From contig CM060334.1 of assembly GCA_030674155.1 (NCBI GenBank), forward strand, positions 37,093,957 to 37,157,956: a stretch of DNA of 64,000 nucleotides. Reading direction: 5' to 3'. This document shows positions 39,136-62,275 of the stretch, piece by piece; position 1 is the stretch's first letter, and every line of letters begins with the position of its first letter. The notes beneath the pieces were generated by a model, which had not been told where the DNA came from, did not search any database, and saw only the letters and a program-made list of their open reading frames with translations. Origin of the DNA: Stramonita haemastoma (Eukaryota > Mollusca > Gastropoda > Neogastropoda > Muricidae). A program made the translations under genes and the position numbers.

Positions 39136-40659
39136 TTGTGTGTATGTGAGTGTTTTTATGCGTTTTTCAGTCTGTTCTACACTTAACTTTTTTTAGCCAT
39201 GTTTTTACAATATCAGACCTACCAGACCAACTATATGCCCAGTTTTAAGGTGATAGGAAAATGTTCACTGATCAGTCACTAAGAAATAAATTGTTTTAGT
39301 CATGTTTGATCTTTAGACACTTGGCTGTCTCATTTTGCAGAGTTGAGAGATTTGAGTGAAGGCTTACCAGCCTCTGGAAAAGTAGATGTTCACATCCTAA
39401 AAAGTAACGTACACACACCACAAGCAACCTTGTGATCCTTCTCACTAGCTATCCATTTTACTATGGAGTCTTTGAAGGTGAGAGGTGACATCAAAATGGA
39501 AGTTTTTTGTTTTTTTTTAAAAATCTCTTAAGTAATTGTATTTTCTATGTATTTTAGGCAAGACAACTTTGAAAAAAAAGTATTTGGGGGACATTACATT
39601 TTACAAAGCTGGGATTTTGTTGTTGTTGTTCCTTGGCTAGAGGTCTGAAGTTCACCAATGGGGAGATTTTTTATGCATGTGACTGTTTTTCCCCACACTG
39701 TTTAGGTAGCTGCATTCTGACTTTGAGGATGGTGTGTAAATATGACACCTGTGTGCATGCATTTAAAAAAAATCTTGTCATTTGTTCTTACTGGGAAATA
39801 GGGTGTTTTATGAAAGGCGGAACAGGTTTTTGATGTGTGTGCAAGATGTTCTGTTTGCATTACTGGAAAGGGAGGGCAAGGCTGGGAACCAAATCCAGAA
39901 CCTCATGGTTTACTTGTTAGGTGAACATCTTGACCATCCTGCCACCTTTCTTCTTGAGCTGTTATTTGGATTTGAAGGCCGATAAATGACATTTCAGCAG
40001 AAAATGGCACAAACTAGAAACACTATTACAAACAGATTTCAAATTTGTTTTGTTTTGCTGGAATAAGGCAATGTAATACTAATTACAATGACATTTTTGA
40101 TGTTTCTAGCCAGACATTTTTTTTTTAGTGTAGTCTTATCATATAGTGTCACATGCTATTTCCATTTGTGAACTTTATATTTCAGTGTGAAATTGTAAAT
40201 TATTCATTATTCTTTACCTGTTGATAGAAACACTAACTGCAACTGCACTCACTCGTCTCTGTTTTATCTATTAAAAAAAAACAAAAAACAAAAACAACTC
40301 TACTTGATCTACCTGACTATAACCAGAGAATATTGTGCTTCTAATGTTTTAGCCCAAGGTGGAAAACTCATTGGAGAAAATGGCCATTAAATGTTACCAC
40401 TCTTCCTCCATCCTTGCCACATATGTCTGCCTTTCCCCAACTTCCTCACCAGATACCCAATTTTTTTAAGGGTTATATATGAGAAATGTTTGATACACAT
40501 ATAGAATATAGTCGTTGTTCACCCAGATAATAAAATGAGCAATTTTAAGGGAATCCTTTTTTTTTTGGTCTCCAGTGTCTTTGAATTTTGTACCAATAGA
40601 ATAATTTCAATGTTTTTTAAAAATGAGATGTACTGTTATAGGAGTGAGAACAATGCAGC

Positions 40660-40920
40660 AGCCAACTGCCATGGTGCAGTGGGTTACGGACTGGAAGGTT
40701 GTGGGTTTGAATCAAATAAGTCATAGGGATTATTTCAGACTCTGGCCGGATTCTGCCCTGAGTGAGTTTGCTATGGGCTCATTGGGAAGACTGGGACCAC
40801 ACAGTCAAGCTTCATCCACTTTGTGGATGGTAATTTTGAGATTGTTGCTCAAATTACCTGACCAACACGGCAAGTATCTGCATCTCTAAGGCATGGTTAA
40901 CGCCTTTATATACTTTGAAA
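40660..40920 (+). mobile_element. tRNA-derived SINE-like element
   Basis: ATGGTGCAGTGGGTTACGGA followed by GGTTGTGGGTTTGAATC gives box A-like and box B-like blocks about 35 bases apart, as in tRNA-derived SINE heads. A moderately GC-rich body extends to GGCATGGTTAACGCC. I found no second copy in the window, so the family is not confirmed. Confidence 0.5.
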
Positions 40921-41031
40921 AGAATTGTAGAGTTTAACTCTGTCAGGTAGTCTCAAAGCACATGCACTTCCATAGCAGTATCATTACATCAACCTCATTG
41001 ATCATCATGCAATAAAAGAACCTTGCCTCTG

Positions 41032-41346
41032 ATTCAGTGGTCTCATGGTGACCTCAATTGGTTTTCCCATACACTTGTGTGCCTGTGACGGGTTTGTGTC
41101 AGAGCCTTCAGGGTTGGAGGTTCACGGGAGAAGGTCACTGGAGGGACATTATGGCGGTCACCATCCTGGGTGGGTGTCGGACAGTCTGGCTCCACAACCG
41201 AGTTATTACTGTGTGTCACTATGGGGCATAGTAGGTGGTGTCCTGCATATGTTAGCTCATGACAGGCATTGCTGACCACCACCAAAGTGACCCAGCAGCA
41301 ATGCAGGGCCCTTCTGGCTGGTGGCCTCATCACAGCCCGACATTGA
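41032..41346. repeat. GC-rich repeat-like block of unknown type
   Basis: The block is about 315 bases and clearly richer in G and C than the flanking DNA. It contains GGTTGGAGGTTCACGGG and GTCACTATGGGGCATAG. All frames are interrupted and I recognise no protein. A diverged SINE is the likeliest origin. Confidence 0.35.
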
Positions 41347-42682
41347 TGGACTCTTTGTGGACTTATCATCTGAAGATATGAAATGATGAATCTGGGGAAG
41401 GCTGGGGTGGAGAGATTGAAATGAATGACGGGGAAATGACAGAAACATCATAGAAGATGAGGCAGTAGAAAAGGAGAGGAAAAAGAAAAAGAAAAAAAAA
41501 AAAAAAAAGAAAAAAAAAAATATATATATATGTGTGTGTGTGTGTGAATGTGTATATGTGTGTGTAGTGGTAAAATTTATTCTTTTATATTGTTTATAGC
41601 CTTTCCAGCTAACAGGGCAGTATAAAAAGTGATTATGTTGCAAAACAAAGTAATTTTGTTGACAAATCCAAACCAACCAAAGACCAGTCAGCATTTTTCT
41701 TTTTCCCCTTTTTGTTTTATTCAACAAAAATGGAATTTATACATACCAATTTTATCATGAGAAAAAACAAGCCTATAGATTAAAAAAAAAAAAAGTATTT
41801 ACACACACACACACACACACACACACTCACTCTCACTCACACACACATACCGCAGGGTGGGGTCAAAACAAATAATGGATACCTTGTGCAGAATTCATAA
41901 AACATAAAAAAGTGCCTAATGCTTGCATCTATTTGAAAATTTTCTTGTCTGAAAATGAGAGAAAAGTTTTGAAGAGTTTAAAAACAACAATAGGACACAA
42001 AGCATGACAAATTTAGAGAGACAGAAGGAGCAACAGTAAAAAAGAAGAAAAAAAATGGTGGGGGGGGAGGGGAGGAGAGAAAGGAATGAAAATTAAATGG
42101 AGGCCAGATATTTCACTACCAAAATTATGTTTATATTCCTTTCCCATTAATTTTAATGTACAGAAAAAGAATTCAAAACAACTTCCTCTTAATCTTAAAT
42201 ATTTTAAAATGTCCCCCTGTGACAAGACACATTCTCTTTTAAATTACAAAGGAGCAGACACCTGCAAGGGTAAACAGTTGTCCTTGTTAGTGTGTGTGTG
42301 TGAGTGTGTGTGTGTTTTGTTTAGGATTAGATATATGTAACTGAGAGGAGATATTTAATCTATCATCTCTGAAGCATTTCTAGAGCAAAGTGTAATCAGA
42401 ACAGTAGAAAATGTGGCCTAAAAGAAGGGGCTTTAAAAATACAAACATTTTGCCACCAGGTGAACACCTGTGTATGGAAGAAGACTCAAGCCCCCCCCCC
42501 CCCCTCTCACACACACACACGCACGCACACACACATACACCCAAGCAGTGTTTCTCACAATTTGTAGATATAAAAACGTGTGCATTTTCTTTTTAAACAA
42601 GATCTATATGATGCAGTTTTAAATTTACAACAGACAACACTTCAAATGTAAGAAGATCCCCGAAGAACAGTTAATGCCCCCT

Positions 42683-44727
42683 TCACTCTTTGAACTTCCA
42701 TTCCTGTCGACACATGGGGCATGGCTGGTGAACCTGCTGGGAGTTGAGCCACTTGACAATACAGTGGATGTGGAAGCAGTGGGAACACTGGCCCCAGACT
42801 GGAAAAAAAAGGATAAAAACATCAATGATAAGGTCCAAGCCATGGACAAGTTCTACAGAGATGTAAAGCATTGATCATGGTAAGTCACTAAGACACTAAG
42901 AGGATTTTCGTTGGATAGATAGTCAATATTTTTTGCTTGTTTTTATCAGAAACTAGACACACATCATTTCTGTTATAGAAACTAAGAAAGTCATGCTGCT
43001 TGCATTCTATGCTATGTCAAAAAAAAGTTTTATGATGTCTAGATGTAAAGAGTGTTTTCGAGGAAATGGCCCCTTTTACAAATGAGATAACCATCCCAAA
43101 AATGTTCCTCCAGTCTGTGGGTTAGTTAAAACATTCATTAATCAACAACAACAAAAATACAGGAGACTAAATACAAAACAAGAAATAAACCAAAGGAAAA
43201 GACTATTCCCATCCTTGTCTAGCAATACCCCCCCCCCCCCCCCTCCCAAATACAACCAAAAAGACCCCAACAAAACAACAAAATGAACACCAAAACACCA
43301 TCAAAATCAACAACAAAATTTAAAAAATCATCCAGCAGAAACCATCATCAACTACTTCACCCCCTCAAAAGAAGTAATTTCAAATAACTATTATGTTAAA
43401 TGCACATTGCTCATATAAAATTATAATCATTTGACTCATGATTTAACCAACGAGGGTTGGGGCTTTTCTTGTTCTTTTAAAATTAAAAAAAAAAATACAT
43501 ATTATATACATAAAAACTGCATTATATCTAGTAAAATATATGTTGGTTTGGGGAGGGGGGGGGGGGGGGGGGGGCTGGGAGGAGGGTGTCTCATCGTTTC
43601 TTATACACACACATATCAGTGATACACACACAGAGCTTCTTTTTCTTTCTTTGGGACTGACAGAAGTCTCACCTAGTGGGCAGTCATCTCCTGGGAGCTT
43701 GCAGTCTGGACAACAGCCATCGAAAGGCATGCGGCAAATGCCACAGTTGTCGTCATTGGCCACCCAGCGCCAAGTAGCCACTGCTGTCCAGCTGAAAGGT
43801 AAAAGGACATTGGGTTTAAATTATTCAAATGTAATGTTTGTTACCTTCTTTCTCAACACTGTCTGAGGAATGTTCTTGAATAAATTATTCAAATGTAATG
43901 TTTGTTATGTTCTTTCTCAACACTGTCTGATGAATGTTCTTGAATCAAGGTATTTCATTGATATAGCCATTACTAGCATCATCATCGGCTTCATTATCAG
44001 TTACTGTAATTTCTTACTTCCTGTGAAATACTGGTCAAACTGGTGATTTGGAGAAATCAGTCCAGGAATTCTTTTTCTATACTCCCCAACCAAAAAAAAA
44101 AAAAAAAGAAAGCAACATGAAGTTCCACACAATAAACAAAACAAAAAAGCCTTATCAGGGAATGCTAATGAACTAAGGATTAGAAGCAAAATTCTGGAAA
44201 GGAGTTTGGTTCAATACAGAACAAATGTTCCAAACTTGGTTTCAAAAGAAGACATCTAACGAAGCTTGCTAATAATTTAAATGACATACATGCAATTTGT
44301 AGGAAATGCATCTTATGAAGTCAGGCATAAAGCTATCAGATGAAAGAGGATTTATCAATTATCATAAGAGTATTAAAATGGGCAGATTTGAAGAAGTGCA
44401 CATAACAAAAAACTTATTGTTTTCATTTTCACAAGAAAAATCTGCTTGCTCATTCCATGTTATTGTTCTGTTTACTGCTACTGTCGTACTGATACTTTTG
44501 TAATTACAAAACGTGACATTTAAGTGTAATTTACAAGTGAAAAATTTACTAATAGTAATTAATACTAGAAATAAACTTACCCTGAAAACAGTGGATGGAG
44601 CAGTGATAAGTTCACCAAATCAGAGACCAGTGAGCATATGAAACATTGGAAACAATTTATGATTAATAAAGGAAAAATATAATTTTAATTTGTTATACTT
44701 ATGAGTCATACAATTCTTTTCATCCAT

Positions 44728-44761
<34 letters not shown>

Positions 44762-45421
44762 CCGGATACACTTATTTTAATAAGCAGGCCTCACTGAGTG
44801 AGCGATACCTATAAAATTAAATATGAATTTATCACTGTAACCTATAAACACACACTATAACTTTTAAGAAAGACAACAAACTAACAGAGGTTCTGAAAAC
44901 ACATGAAGTAGTGTAAAGGGTGACAAAGCTACCCATTGATGCCCATGTAAACTGTATGAAAATCTAACATAGTTTATGTAGTGCAGCAAAGTGAAATGAG
45001 ACATGAAAGAATTGTTCAGGTTCTGCAAGAATCAAACTAAATTCAATCCTAAGGTTGTGTCTCCATCACACAAAATGTGTTTTGCAGCCTTTGCCTAGAA
45101 CATATTATGGACAGAATTGTGGACCCTGGAAGAGGCTTCCTACCAGCAGAGTTTTGGCAACATCGTAAAAATTGCACAGTCCCTCCAGCCTCCCAAATGC
45201 CTGGGCACAGAACAGTAAGGTAATGCACATTTAGCTCGTCAATTTTATCGCCATATCGGTTTGTAACTTGATCATTTTTGTCCAGTTGTCATTAGTTTAC
45301 ATGACATTTATTAAAAACAACATATAAATAAAAATCAATAATAGAACATACAGTTACAAACGAAAGAGAGACACGACAATTAACAGAGAGAAATCTACCC
45401 ACTTTTGATTTTTACTTTCAT
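42683..45421 (-). CDS. ANAPC11: Anaphase-promoting complex subunit 11 (RING-H2), complete, 3 exons
   Basis: Exons are 45399-45421, 43673-43791 and 42683-42798, giving 85 aa (human 84). The protein is the catalytic RING subunit of APC/C. With ANAPC2 it recruits ubiquitin-charged E2 to target cyclins and securin. Visible zinc ligands include Cys24, Cys27, Cys34, Cys38, Cys45, Cys52, His54, His57, Cys60, Cys74 and Cys77. The sequence ends [14 protein letters not shown], nearly identical to animal ANAPC11. Introns are in phase 2 (after exon 1) and phase 1 (inside CPLVWG). The one uncertain point is the 23-nt exon 1. MKVKIKSG followed by WTAVATW needs the donor GG/GTAGAT and leaves one extra residue relative to other animals. 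No frame break is seen. Confidence 0.93.
43818..43945. repeat. 64-bp tandem duplication upstream of ANAPC11 exon 2
   Basis: AAATTATTCAAATGTAATG with TCTTTCTCAACACTGTCTGA and GAATGTTCTTGAAT is present twice, 64 bases apart, with few differences. The array lies 26 bases upstream of the exon 2 acceptor on the coding strand. Confidence 0.9.
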
Positions 45422-45580
45422 GTTCGATGCTGACAAATCTTTCCTATCCACACAGAAGCGGTTTAATTTTTGCGTTTCCTTGTATGCACAAAAACTTATG
45501 CGTGCTTTCTTATGAGATGGTAATTGACACAATTGCAATGTCATCTTGAAAAAATATATAAGTTAAAATTAGGTTAGCAT

Positions 45581-45633
<53 letters not shown>

Positions 45634-46126
45634 ATTATTTTATTTGATTTATCCTTTTATATGAGAGAGAGAGAGTTATTCATTCATTTATTCATTCATT
45701 CTCTCTCTCACACATTAGTGCAGACTCCACTCTCCCCAAAAGTCCTACAGATGACACTATAATTGAGGCCCTATGTGCGAATGCTTGCAGAATATTTTGC
45801 ACACACATCCTGTTCCGTTTTTTGTAAGAGTAGGCCATTGTGTACTAGTGGCAACAGATGACAAAATTTACAAAACTGCATATACACGGGGACTAGGTGT
45901 AAAAAGCACATGGATGCTTTTTCCATTATCATCGACATTAAAGAATAAATAAAATAACACACGCAACACCAACATCTAAAGTACGAACTTTCTGCACGTT
46001 TAACTTTTTTATAATCAAAGTACAGGAAACGGAAACGGACAGCCATAGTATGTGTCAGTGATGTCCCTTCCATAACAGATCGCCATGTGTAAAGTTTTAA
46101 ACACAAGCCTCACTAACACGTCCGAC
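45422..46126. promoter_or_regulatory. Divergent intergenic promoter region, ANAPC11/TAF1C
   Basis: About 0.7 kb separates the two start codons. A (GA)n run (about 45583-45630) and a plus-oriented copy of the abundant SINE (about 45735-45960) occupy most of it. The promoter sequence free of repeats is therefore confined to the last 100-170 bases before each gene. No core element is clear. Confidence 0.5.
45735..45960 (+). mobile_element. Abundant SINE family A, plus-oriented copy in the ANAPC11/TAF1C promoter
   Basis: The reverse-complement body (AAAAGTCC, GAATATTTTGCACACACATC, GAGTAGGCCATTGTG, TACACGGGGACTAGG) ends in AAGAATAAATAAAATAA, the 3' tail. It occupies about a third of the space between the two divergent genes. 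Confidence 0.8.
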
Positions 46127-55901
<9,775 letters not shown>

Positions 55902-56041
55902 AACTATCTCTTAGGATATATATGTAGGCCATATTATGTATAGATCTATAATTTATTCTCCAGTAAAAAAATTTTGCCAAATTTTTTGTTGTGCTCAGGC
56001 TCCCTGAGTGGGGAAAAGATTACCTCAAAGCTACATGAACA

Positions 56042-56045
<4 letters not shown>

Positions 56046-56117
<72 letters not shown>
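56046..56117. repeat. (CA)n microsatellite
   Basis: A pure CA run about 145 bases after the TAF1C stop, probably in its 3' untranslated region or just beyond. Confidence 0.9.
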
Positions 56118-56119
<2 letters not shown>

Positions 56120-56229
56120 AAAGACACAGGTCTTTTATTTACATAGGACCAAACATTGTCTGTGATTTCACTAGCACATATATATCTAGATCTGTGTATC
56201 TGTCATCAGATCAGACTTGTGGATTTGAT

Positions 56230-56475
56230 TTAGATTTATTCTTTTTGATTTATTCTTTTATATCAAGGATAATGGAATAAGTACTCTTTGCTTTTTTACA
56301 TCCAGTCCCTGTGTGTATGCAGTTTTGTAAATGTCATCTGTTCCCACCGGCATACGATGGCCTACTCTTACGAAAAGCAGAACAGGATTTAACGTGTGCG
56401 CAAGATGTTCTGTGTGCGTTCGCACACGGGGCCTCGGTTTAAAGTCTCATCCGAAGGACTTTTGGGGAGAGTGGA

Positions 56476-56480
<5 letters not shown>
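56230..56480 (-). mobile_element. Abundant SINE family A, copy downstream of TAF1C
   Basis: The tail TTTATTCTTTTATATCAAGG is followed by a well-preserved body, and the copy stops inside GGGGAGAGTGGAG at a (TG)n run. It lies about 330 bases beyond the TAF1C stop codon and so may fall inside its 3' untranslated region. Confidence 0.75.
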
Positions 56481-56507
<27 letters not shown>

Positions 56508-57293
56508 GTGTGTGTGCGTGTGTTCTCTTGTTGAACCCCTTTTGTAATCCTCCATACCTCAAAAGGGTGAGAGGAATCCAATTTTTTGTATGTGCACTGT
56601 TGGTGCATTTTGTGGATCCACATCAATTGGCAATATATATTATTATATATCATTCATATAAACAGTTAGTGAATAACTTTTGGTGCTATCATGACCTGGT
56701 AATTGTACAATTTATATCAGTATTGCTTATTAACTCACTTCTACTGTGATTTTTTTTACTATGCCTATCTCTGAACACTGGCCTTTTGTGTTGATTAGTA
56801 TTTAAATAAATTCATTTATGATAATCAACACAAGTACATGAAATTTGAAGGGTTTAATGCTGATGTAGGTGGAAGGTCAAAGCCGAAAGCCAGCTGCTGG
56901 AATTTTGTACAAAAGTTGACGTCATGGAGCTAAAAAAAAAATCTGAAGGTCAAATTCTGCAGATTGCAATGGCTCGTAGGCAAGTGTTGTGCATGAGACC
57001 ACTGCTATTGCAGAGGATTGTAGGAAGTGAGTTAATATTATCTATTGTTTGCTAACATTAATAGCAAAGTGGTACATACATGTTATATGACGATGAAAAA
57101 TATGACTTTAGATAAGCTTTTTTTCTTTTTTAAAGATAAGTTAAAAAAAAATTTTTAATCTATTTTGTTTTGAGGACATCCAGTCCCCGTGTGTACACAG
57201 TTTTGTAAATTTTGTCATCCATTCCCACCGGTACAAATGGCCTACTCTTCCCAAAAGCAAAACAGGTTTTAACTTGTGTGCAAGTTATTTTCC

Positions 57294-57347
<54 letters not shown>

Positions 57348-59509
57348 GTGTGTGTGTGTGTGTTTTGTGTGTGTGTGCAAGTGCAAGTGCAAGTGCACAT
57401 GCATGTGTGTGCTTTTGCCATGCATACATTCATACATGTGCCATACGTTCATAACAGATAGTCATAGTAAGAAAGAAAAAGTGAAATAATTTATTCAGAA
57501 TCCTTAAGCAAAAGCCTTAAATTTTGTGAAAACCAGTTAAGCATCACACACATGGATTTGATGTTAACTTTTAAAATACGTGTTTTTGGATTTGTTGGTT
57601 GGTTGGTTGGTGGTTGTTGTTTTTTTTTTAAGAGAAGAAAGGTTAGGAGGGAAAAAAATCTAAGACATATATTCTCATCTGTTAAAAATTGAAATTACAC
57701 ATGATGAAAATGAACAAAAACAATGCAAATTACATTTTTTAAAACATTACACAACAGATATTGTGCCAAAAGGGCTCCAGATGATTTCTCTAGGTTAGCA
57801 TTGGTTGTTCAAACCTGAATTTGACACAAAATTCGTTCTGATAATCCTCAGGTACAGAGAAATCCGTCATGAGTTTTCAGAGATAGCAGAGCAAATCACA
57901 AAGAAAATGTATTGTCTTTCACAGAGCTATCATGCTGCCTTGAAAATGGAGTGTGATTGCCTTAGTGCTAAAATCAAACAAAAAAAAAAAGCAAAAGAAC
58001 AAACAAATTTCAAGCAAACAATCACAGCCATCCTCCACCCACCCACCTGCCTTCATACAAAGCATGAACTGTGCATGCAAACATCTGCACCCAGGGTTGA
58101 AGCTGTTGTGAATTCATTTGAACAAGCAATAGTGAGAAAGAAAAAAAAAGTCTTAGCCAACAAAAGTCTGTGTATTTGTTTACTATATTTCCAAATGTTT
58201 AAATTCAGCACCATGTTGTAAATTTTACGTGATCTATTTAAGATTCTTTTTTTTCTTTTCAAAATGGGTAAAGTAGGCCTACTTTTCAACTTATATTACA
58301 TGACATCCTCAAAGTCTGAATGTGTCTACCTTCATGAAGGGAAAAAAGGTCACATAGAAAATCTCACCACTTGTGACCCTCCAAGCAGTGAAGGGAAGGG
58401 GGGGGGGGGGGGGGGCATCATCATCAATTGGAAATGTGGTGCATTGAATATAAACGTCCACTAGTCAGTGCATTTCTGTCATTTTTCATCTCTCATGTAT
58501 CCCCAAAGTGGGAATGTGTCTACCTTCATGGTGGGCAAAAGTGCATGTATTTACTTGTGTAAAATTCTCACCATTGGTAAATCAGCTGTAGGCAATGAAT
58601 TAAAAACAAAAACAACGCCATTCATGTCTCTATTGCCTTTCTTCTTCTGTAACATACTCATGCATTTTGTTGAAAAGTTCAGCCTCATTTAAAAAAAAAA
58701 AAGTCTATTCAGCTCCAGAGTCTACTGTTTTTGCCTCTTTTTTTTTCTCTATTGTTTTTTTCTGTTTGCTTCCCTTTTTTTTTTTAGACAGGTGTATTAA
58801 TGTGCATAGCATTTTTTGGTTTTATTTAATTATATTATAAATATACAATATTCCATTTTCATGTCATTTTTGTGCATTAACAAAATACATATTTTGTCTT
58901 TATAACTGTTAGAAGAACAATTGCTATGAATACTTTTTGGTTAATATTTGGATTCTTTACCCTACTGCCCTTTATTCCCAAAATGGTATAAACCCACCCA
59001 GATGCAAAACTCAGGTTTTACTAGCAGCTATTTTTCAGACTTCAGGAGTATGTACTTAGTTTTATTTTCTAGTCTTTTATACTCTTAATGCTTGACCTGA
59101 TCAGATATCTAATATTGTTGAATCTAAGGGATGATGAAAAGCAAAGTTTGTTTTCTTGGACTTGATGTCAGCTCAAATATATAACATCACTAGAATTTTT
59201 TGTAATGAACCATGCCTTTTTCATAAGAAAAATAAGTTCTGAAAGTTACTGTTAAAATATCATTTTTGTTATCGGGATGAGACTGTTAACTGAGGTCTCG
59301 TGTGCAAATGCACGCAGAACATATTGCACACATGTTTAAACCCGTTCTGCCTGTCAGAAGAGTAGGCCATTTGTGCGGTAAGAATGGATGACCAAAAAAA
59401 AAGATAAAAAACACATGCATAGTGATTTTGTCTTTAGACACCATCCCAAAGTCAGAGTGCAGCGACCTTAATGGTGGGTAAAAACAGTTGTATATGCAAA
59501 AAGTATGGA

Positions 59510-59640
59510 AGCCATGCAACACTCTTGGAGTTCATTGACCAGGCTGGCCCAGGATAGGCAGGAGTGGAAAGTCTTTGTTGCTGCCCTACACACCACTGGT
59601 GTGGTGATAAAGGATGATGATGATATGATGATGATGGCAA
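59510..59640 (+). mobile_element. LINE 3'-end relic with GATGATG tail
   Basis: The plus-strand text reads DRQEWKVFVAALHTTG in one frame and then runs into GATGATGATGATATGATGAT. That resembles the last residues and simple-sequence tail of a non-LTR element. It is only about 130 bases long and adjoins a plus-oriented family-A SINE. Confidence 0.4.
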
Positions 59641-60303
59641 AAAGTTCTCCATTGGGTGACCCTTGAAGAGCTTAGCCCAAGGAATAAAAAAAAAAAAAAA
59701 TCCCCCTTTAAATTTAATAAAATTGTAATCATTGCCCTTGCTTTTGGGTGGGGGGGGATTGGGGAGTAGGGGGGGGGGTGATGGTGGTGAAATTTAATCT
59801 GAAAATGAAAACTGCATTTTGTACAAACTACTTTTTTATTTAGTGAAAGCCTCAAAGGTACAAAGCAGATGTTTTCACTTTGTAGTAATGTCCATAGTTA
59901 AGTTGTAATGTCAGCACTAAAGTTCATCAACACCAGCTTTATCAGCACCTCATGAATATAAAACAACAGAAGTAAAAGCATAAAAAATGTCATGAACAAA
60001 ACTATGTTAAGCCTTATCATGAACAACAGCATATTAATTCACTCAATTTCTCACAGATTTTTACATGATGAATTAAAAAAAAAAATCAAGTCAGATCATG
60101 AACCCATTCTTTCAATTATTATACATATATAAATATTGTAATATCGTAATGATTTATTTTGTTATTGATCATGTCTCTGTCTTAGAACTTAGCCTAGAAT
60201 GCTTTTTTGCATTCAATCACTTTAAAACAAATGGAGGAAATTGGTCAAAAATCACCTCAAAAGTCATCAAAACACACACGTGCACACATGCACGCACGCA
60301 CAC

Positions 60304-60311
60304 ACACCACA

Positions 60312-60377
<66 letters not shown>

Positions 60378-60443
60378 AAGTGTTTGTACAATTATGAATG
60401 CATACAAACATCCACTTGCACAGATGCATGATTTATGCCGCCC

Positions 60444-60517
<74 letters not shown>
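60304..60517. repeat. (CA)n and (CT)n microsatellites
   Basis: A CA run (about 60310-60375) is followed by a CT-rich run (60446-60517) in the intergenic DNA between TAF1C and the GCNT-like exon. Confidence 0.95.
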
Positions 60518-60522
<5 letters not shown>

Positions 60523-61710
60523 CCTACCCTCCCTAATCATAGAGACAGTTGGCCTTAAGTCACTCATGTTTGAAACAACCGTTGAAAAATTATGATTCTT
60601 TACTGTTTGTAGAAAAAATATTCACAACACCAACAATAACAGGGAAAACAGTATGAAAATGCATTAAGTCAACAGTGAGGATATTTAGCAACCATAGGAC
60701 ACACACCAATGATTCTGGAAAAAATGTTAACCACCAGTCGATATATATGTAATGAAGCTAAGCATTAGTGACACTCATGAAATGAATGAATATCCATGGA
60801 CATCTCTTTGCAATGTGAGGACTTATCTTGATAAAGCACATCTATATAAAATACTACACTTGAAGGGAACAGTAAAAATTTTTAAAAGAAATGTCGCAAA
60901 CATAGACTGATTGTTCAAATAAATGATAAAAAAGTACACTTAAAGGGAAATGTTAGTCCATGAAAAAAGCACTGTTGTATTGCACTCATTTTCATCAAAC
61001 CTTGGTATGAAGAGAATAGAATTTCACCTTAAGAATCCCCCCTCTCATCCCCACCCCCACCACCCAAACAAATAAAAACCAAAACCAACCCCCCCCCCCC
61101 CCCAAAAAAAAAAAAGAGAAAACCCAAAACCAAACCCAAACCAGTCATTCCCCCCCCCCCCCCCTTCCTTATTTCAAAATCTCATGTATAAGTTATCATC
61201 GTTCATTGGACGGCTTCAGTCATTTTTATCAATCATATTGCCCCATTCTAATGCTTCAAATGTTGCAACAGGTTAAAACAAACAGTTGTAACAATTAAGA
61301 ATTATACTAACACACACACAATGAGTTGATGTTCCTTAGACGTAGATGCACACTTTATATCCACCGAAATATGATCACAGGTCGATTGAATGTTAAATTC
61401 TATCGCAACTTATAGATGACTTTATGGCTTCTTTCTTTCTCTTCTTTCTTCCTTCTCTCTCTCTTCAACATCTTGTCTTTCTCATCTGGCAAGCATAGGA
61501 CCAATTCACAGTGCGTGAATTATCAGTTTGATTTATCACAAATGTGTATTTGTGCTTGGAAAATGATCACTCATAGATTTTGTGTATTAAGAAGTGCTGC
61601 AACTTGAAAACAAAAGCAAAACTACTGCTGTGGTTGCTTTGCTATGTAAAGTGTCAATTGGACTCTAACTCATATCCTTACACCATCAGTTTATATTTAT
61701 GCATACCTAC

Positions 61711-61765
<55 letters not shown>

Positions 61766-62275
61766 CCCTCTAGATAACACATCCTTCCCATACCCTCCAA
61801 TGTATGTATTCTGATACAGAATCTAGACAAAATTGTGAATTATTAATTTTATTTGCGTAGAAATGTTCAGGCAACTTTTTGCCTCAGCATTGATTTCAGT
61901 ATTAAACAAAAACAATATAAATAAAAAATTGCAAAGTCATGCAGTGTGTGTGTGTATACTGCTACACAGTCAAAACAAAACTGTAAATGAATTTTACTTG
62001 TGTAGAAATGTTCTTGCAACCTTTTGCCTCTCTGTGTTGATTTTTAAAATTTTTTTATAGTATTTTAAACGAGATAAATATTGACAAAAAATTACATGAT
62101 CATAAATAAACTAGCAGTATGCTGCACTGTTTGAATCGCCCGACAATATTGTTCTTCACCTCACAGAGGTGACACCATCTCTGACGAGTCTTATATTAAA
62201 AAACAAAAGAGCCTTATATTCATTGAGACTGGATGAAGTGAACCAACGATATCTTCAACGACGCCCAAAAGCCCT

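Larger units (their letters stand above)
36398..42682. other. Intergenic DNA between convergent RPRD2 and ANAPC11
   Basis: The first part is probably RPRD2 3' untranslated region. The rest holds family-A SINE copies (38010-38275, 38870-39135, 39720-39960), a SINE-like element at 40660-40920, a GC-rich block at 41032-41346, a poly-A/TA/TG tract near 41480-41570 and CA runs. No open frame resembles a protein. Confidence 0.6.
55902..62275. other. Intergenic DNA between convergent TAF1C and the GCNT-like gene
   Basis: The stretch holds SINE copies, microsatellites, a LINE relic, a poly-G run (about 58399-58414) and poly-C runs (about 61089-61163). The longest forward frame, 57805-58221, is AT-rich, lysine-rich, unlike any family I know, and has no splice or start support. 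I do not call it. Confidence 0.55.

Noticed and set aside
45060..45220. Extra exon upstream of ANAPC11 exon 1
   Set aside because: An AG and donor-like GTAATG flank a GC-richer plus-strand block, but it has no recognisable protein and lies in ANAPC11 intron 1 on the opposite strand.
57805..58221. Hypothetical 138-residue protein
   Set aside because: The frame is AT-rich and lysine-rich, of no known family, flanked by low-complexity DNA, with no splice, start or similarity support.
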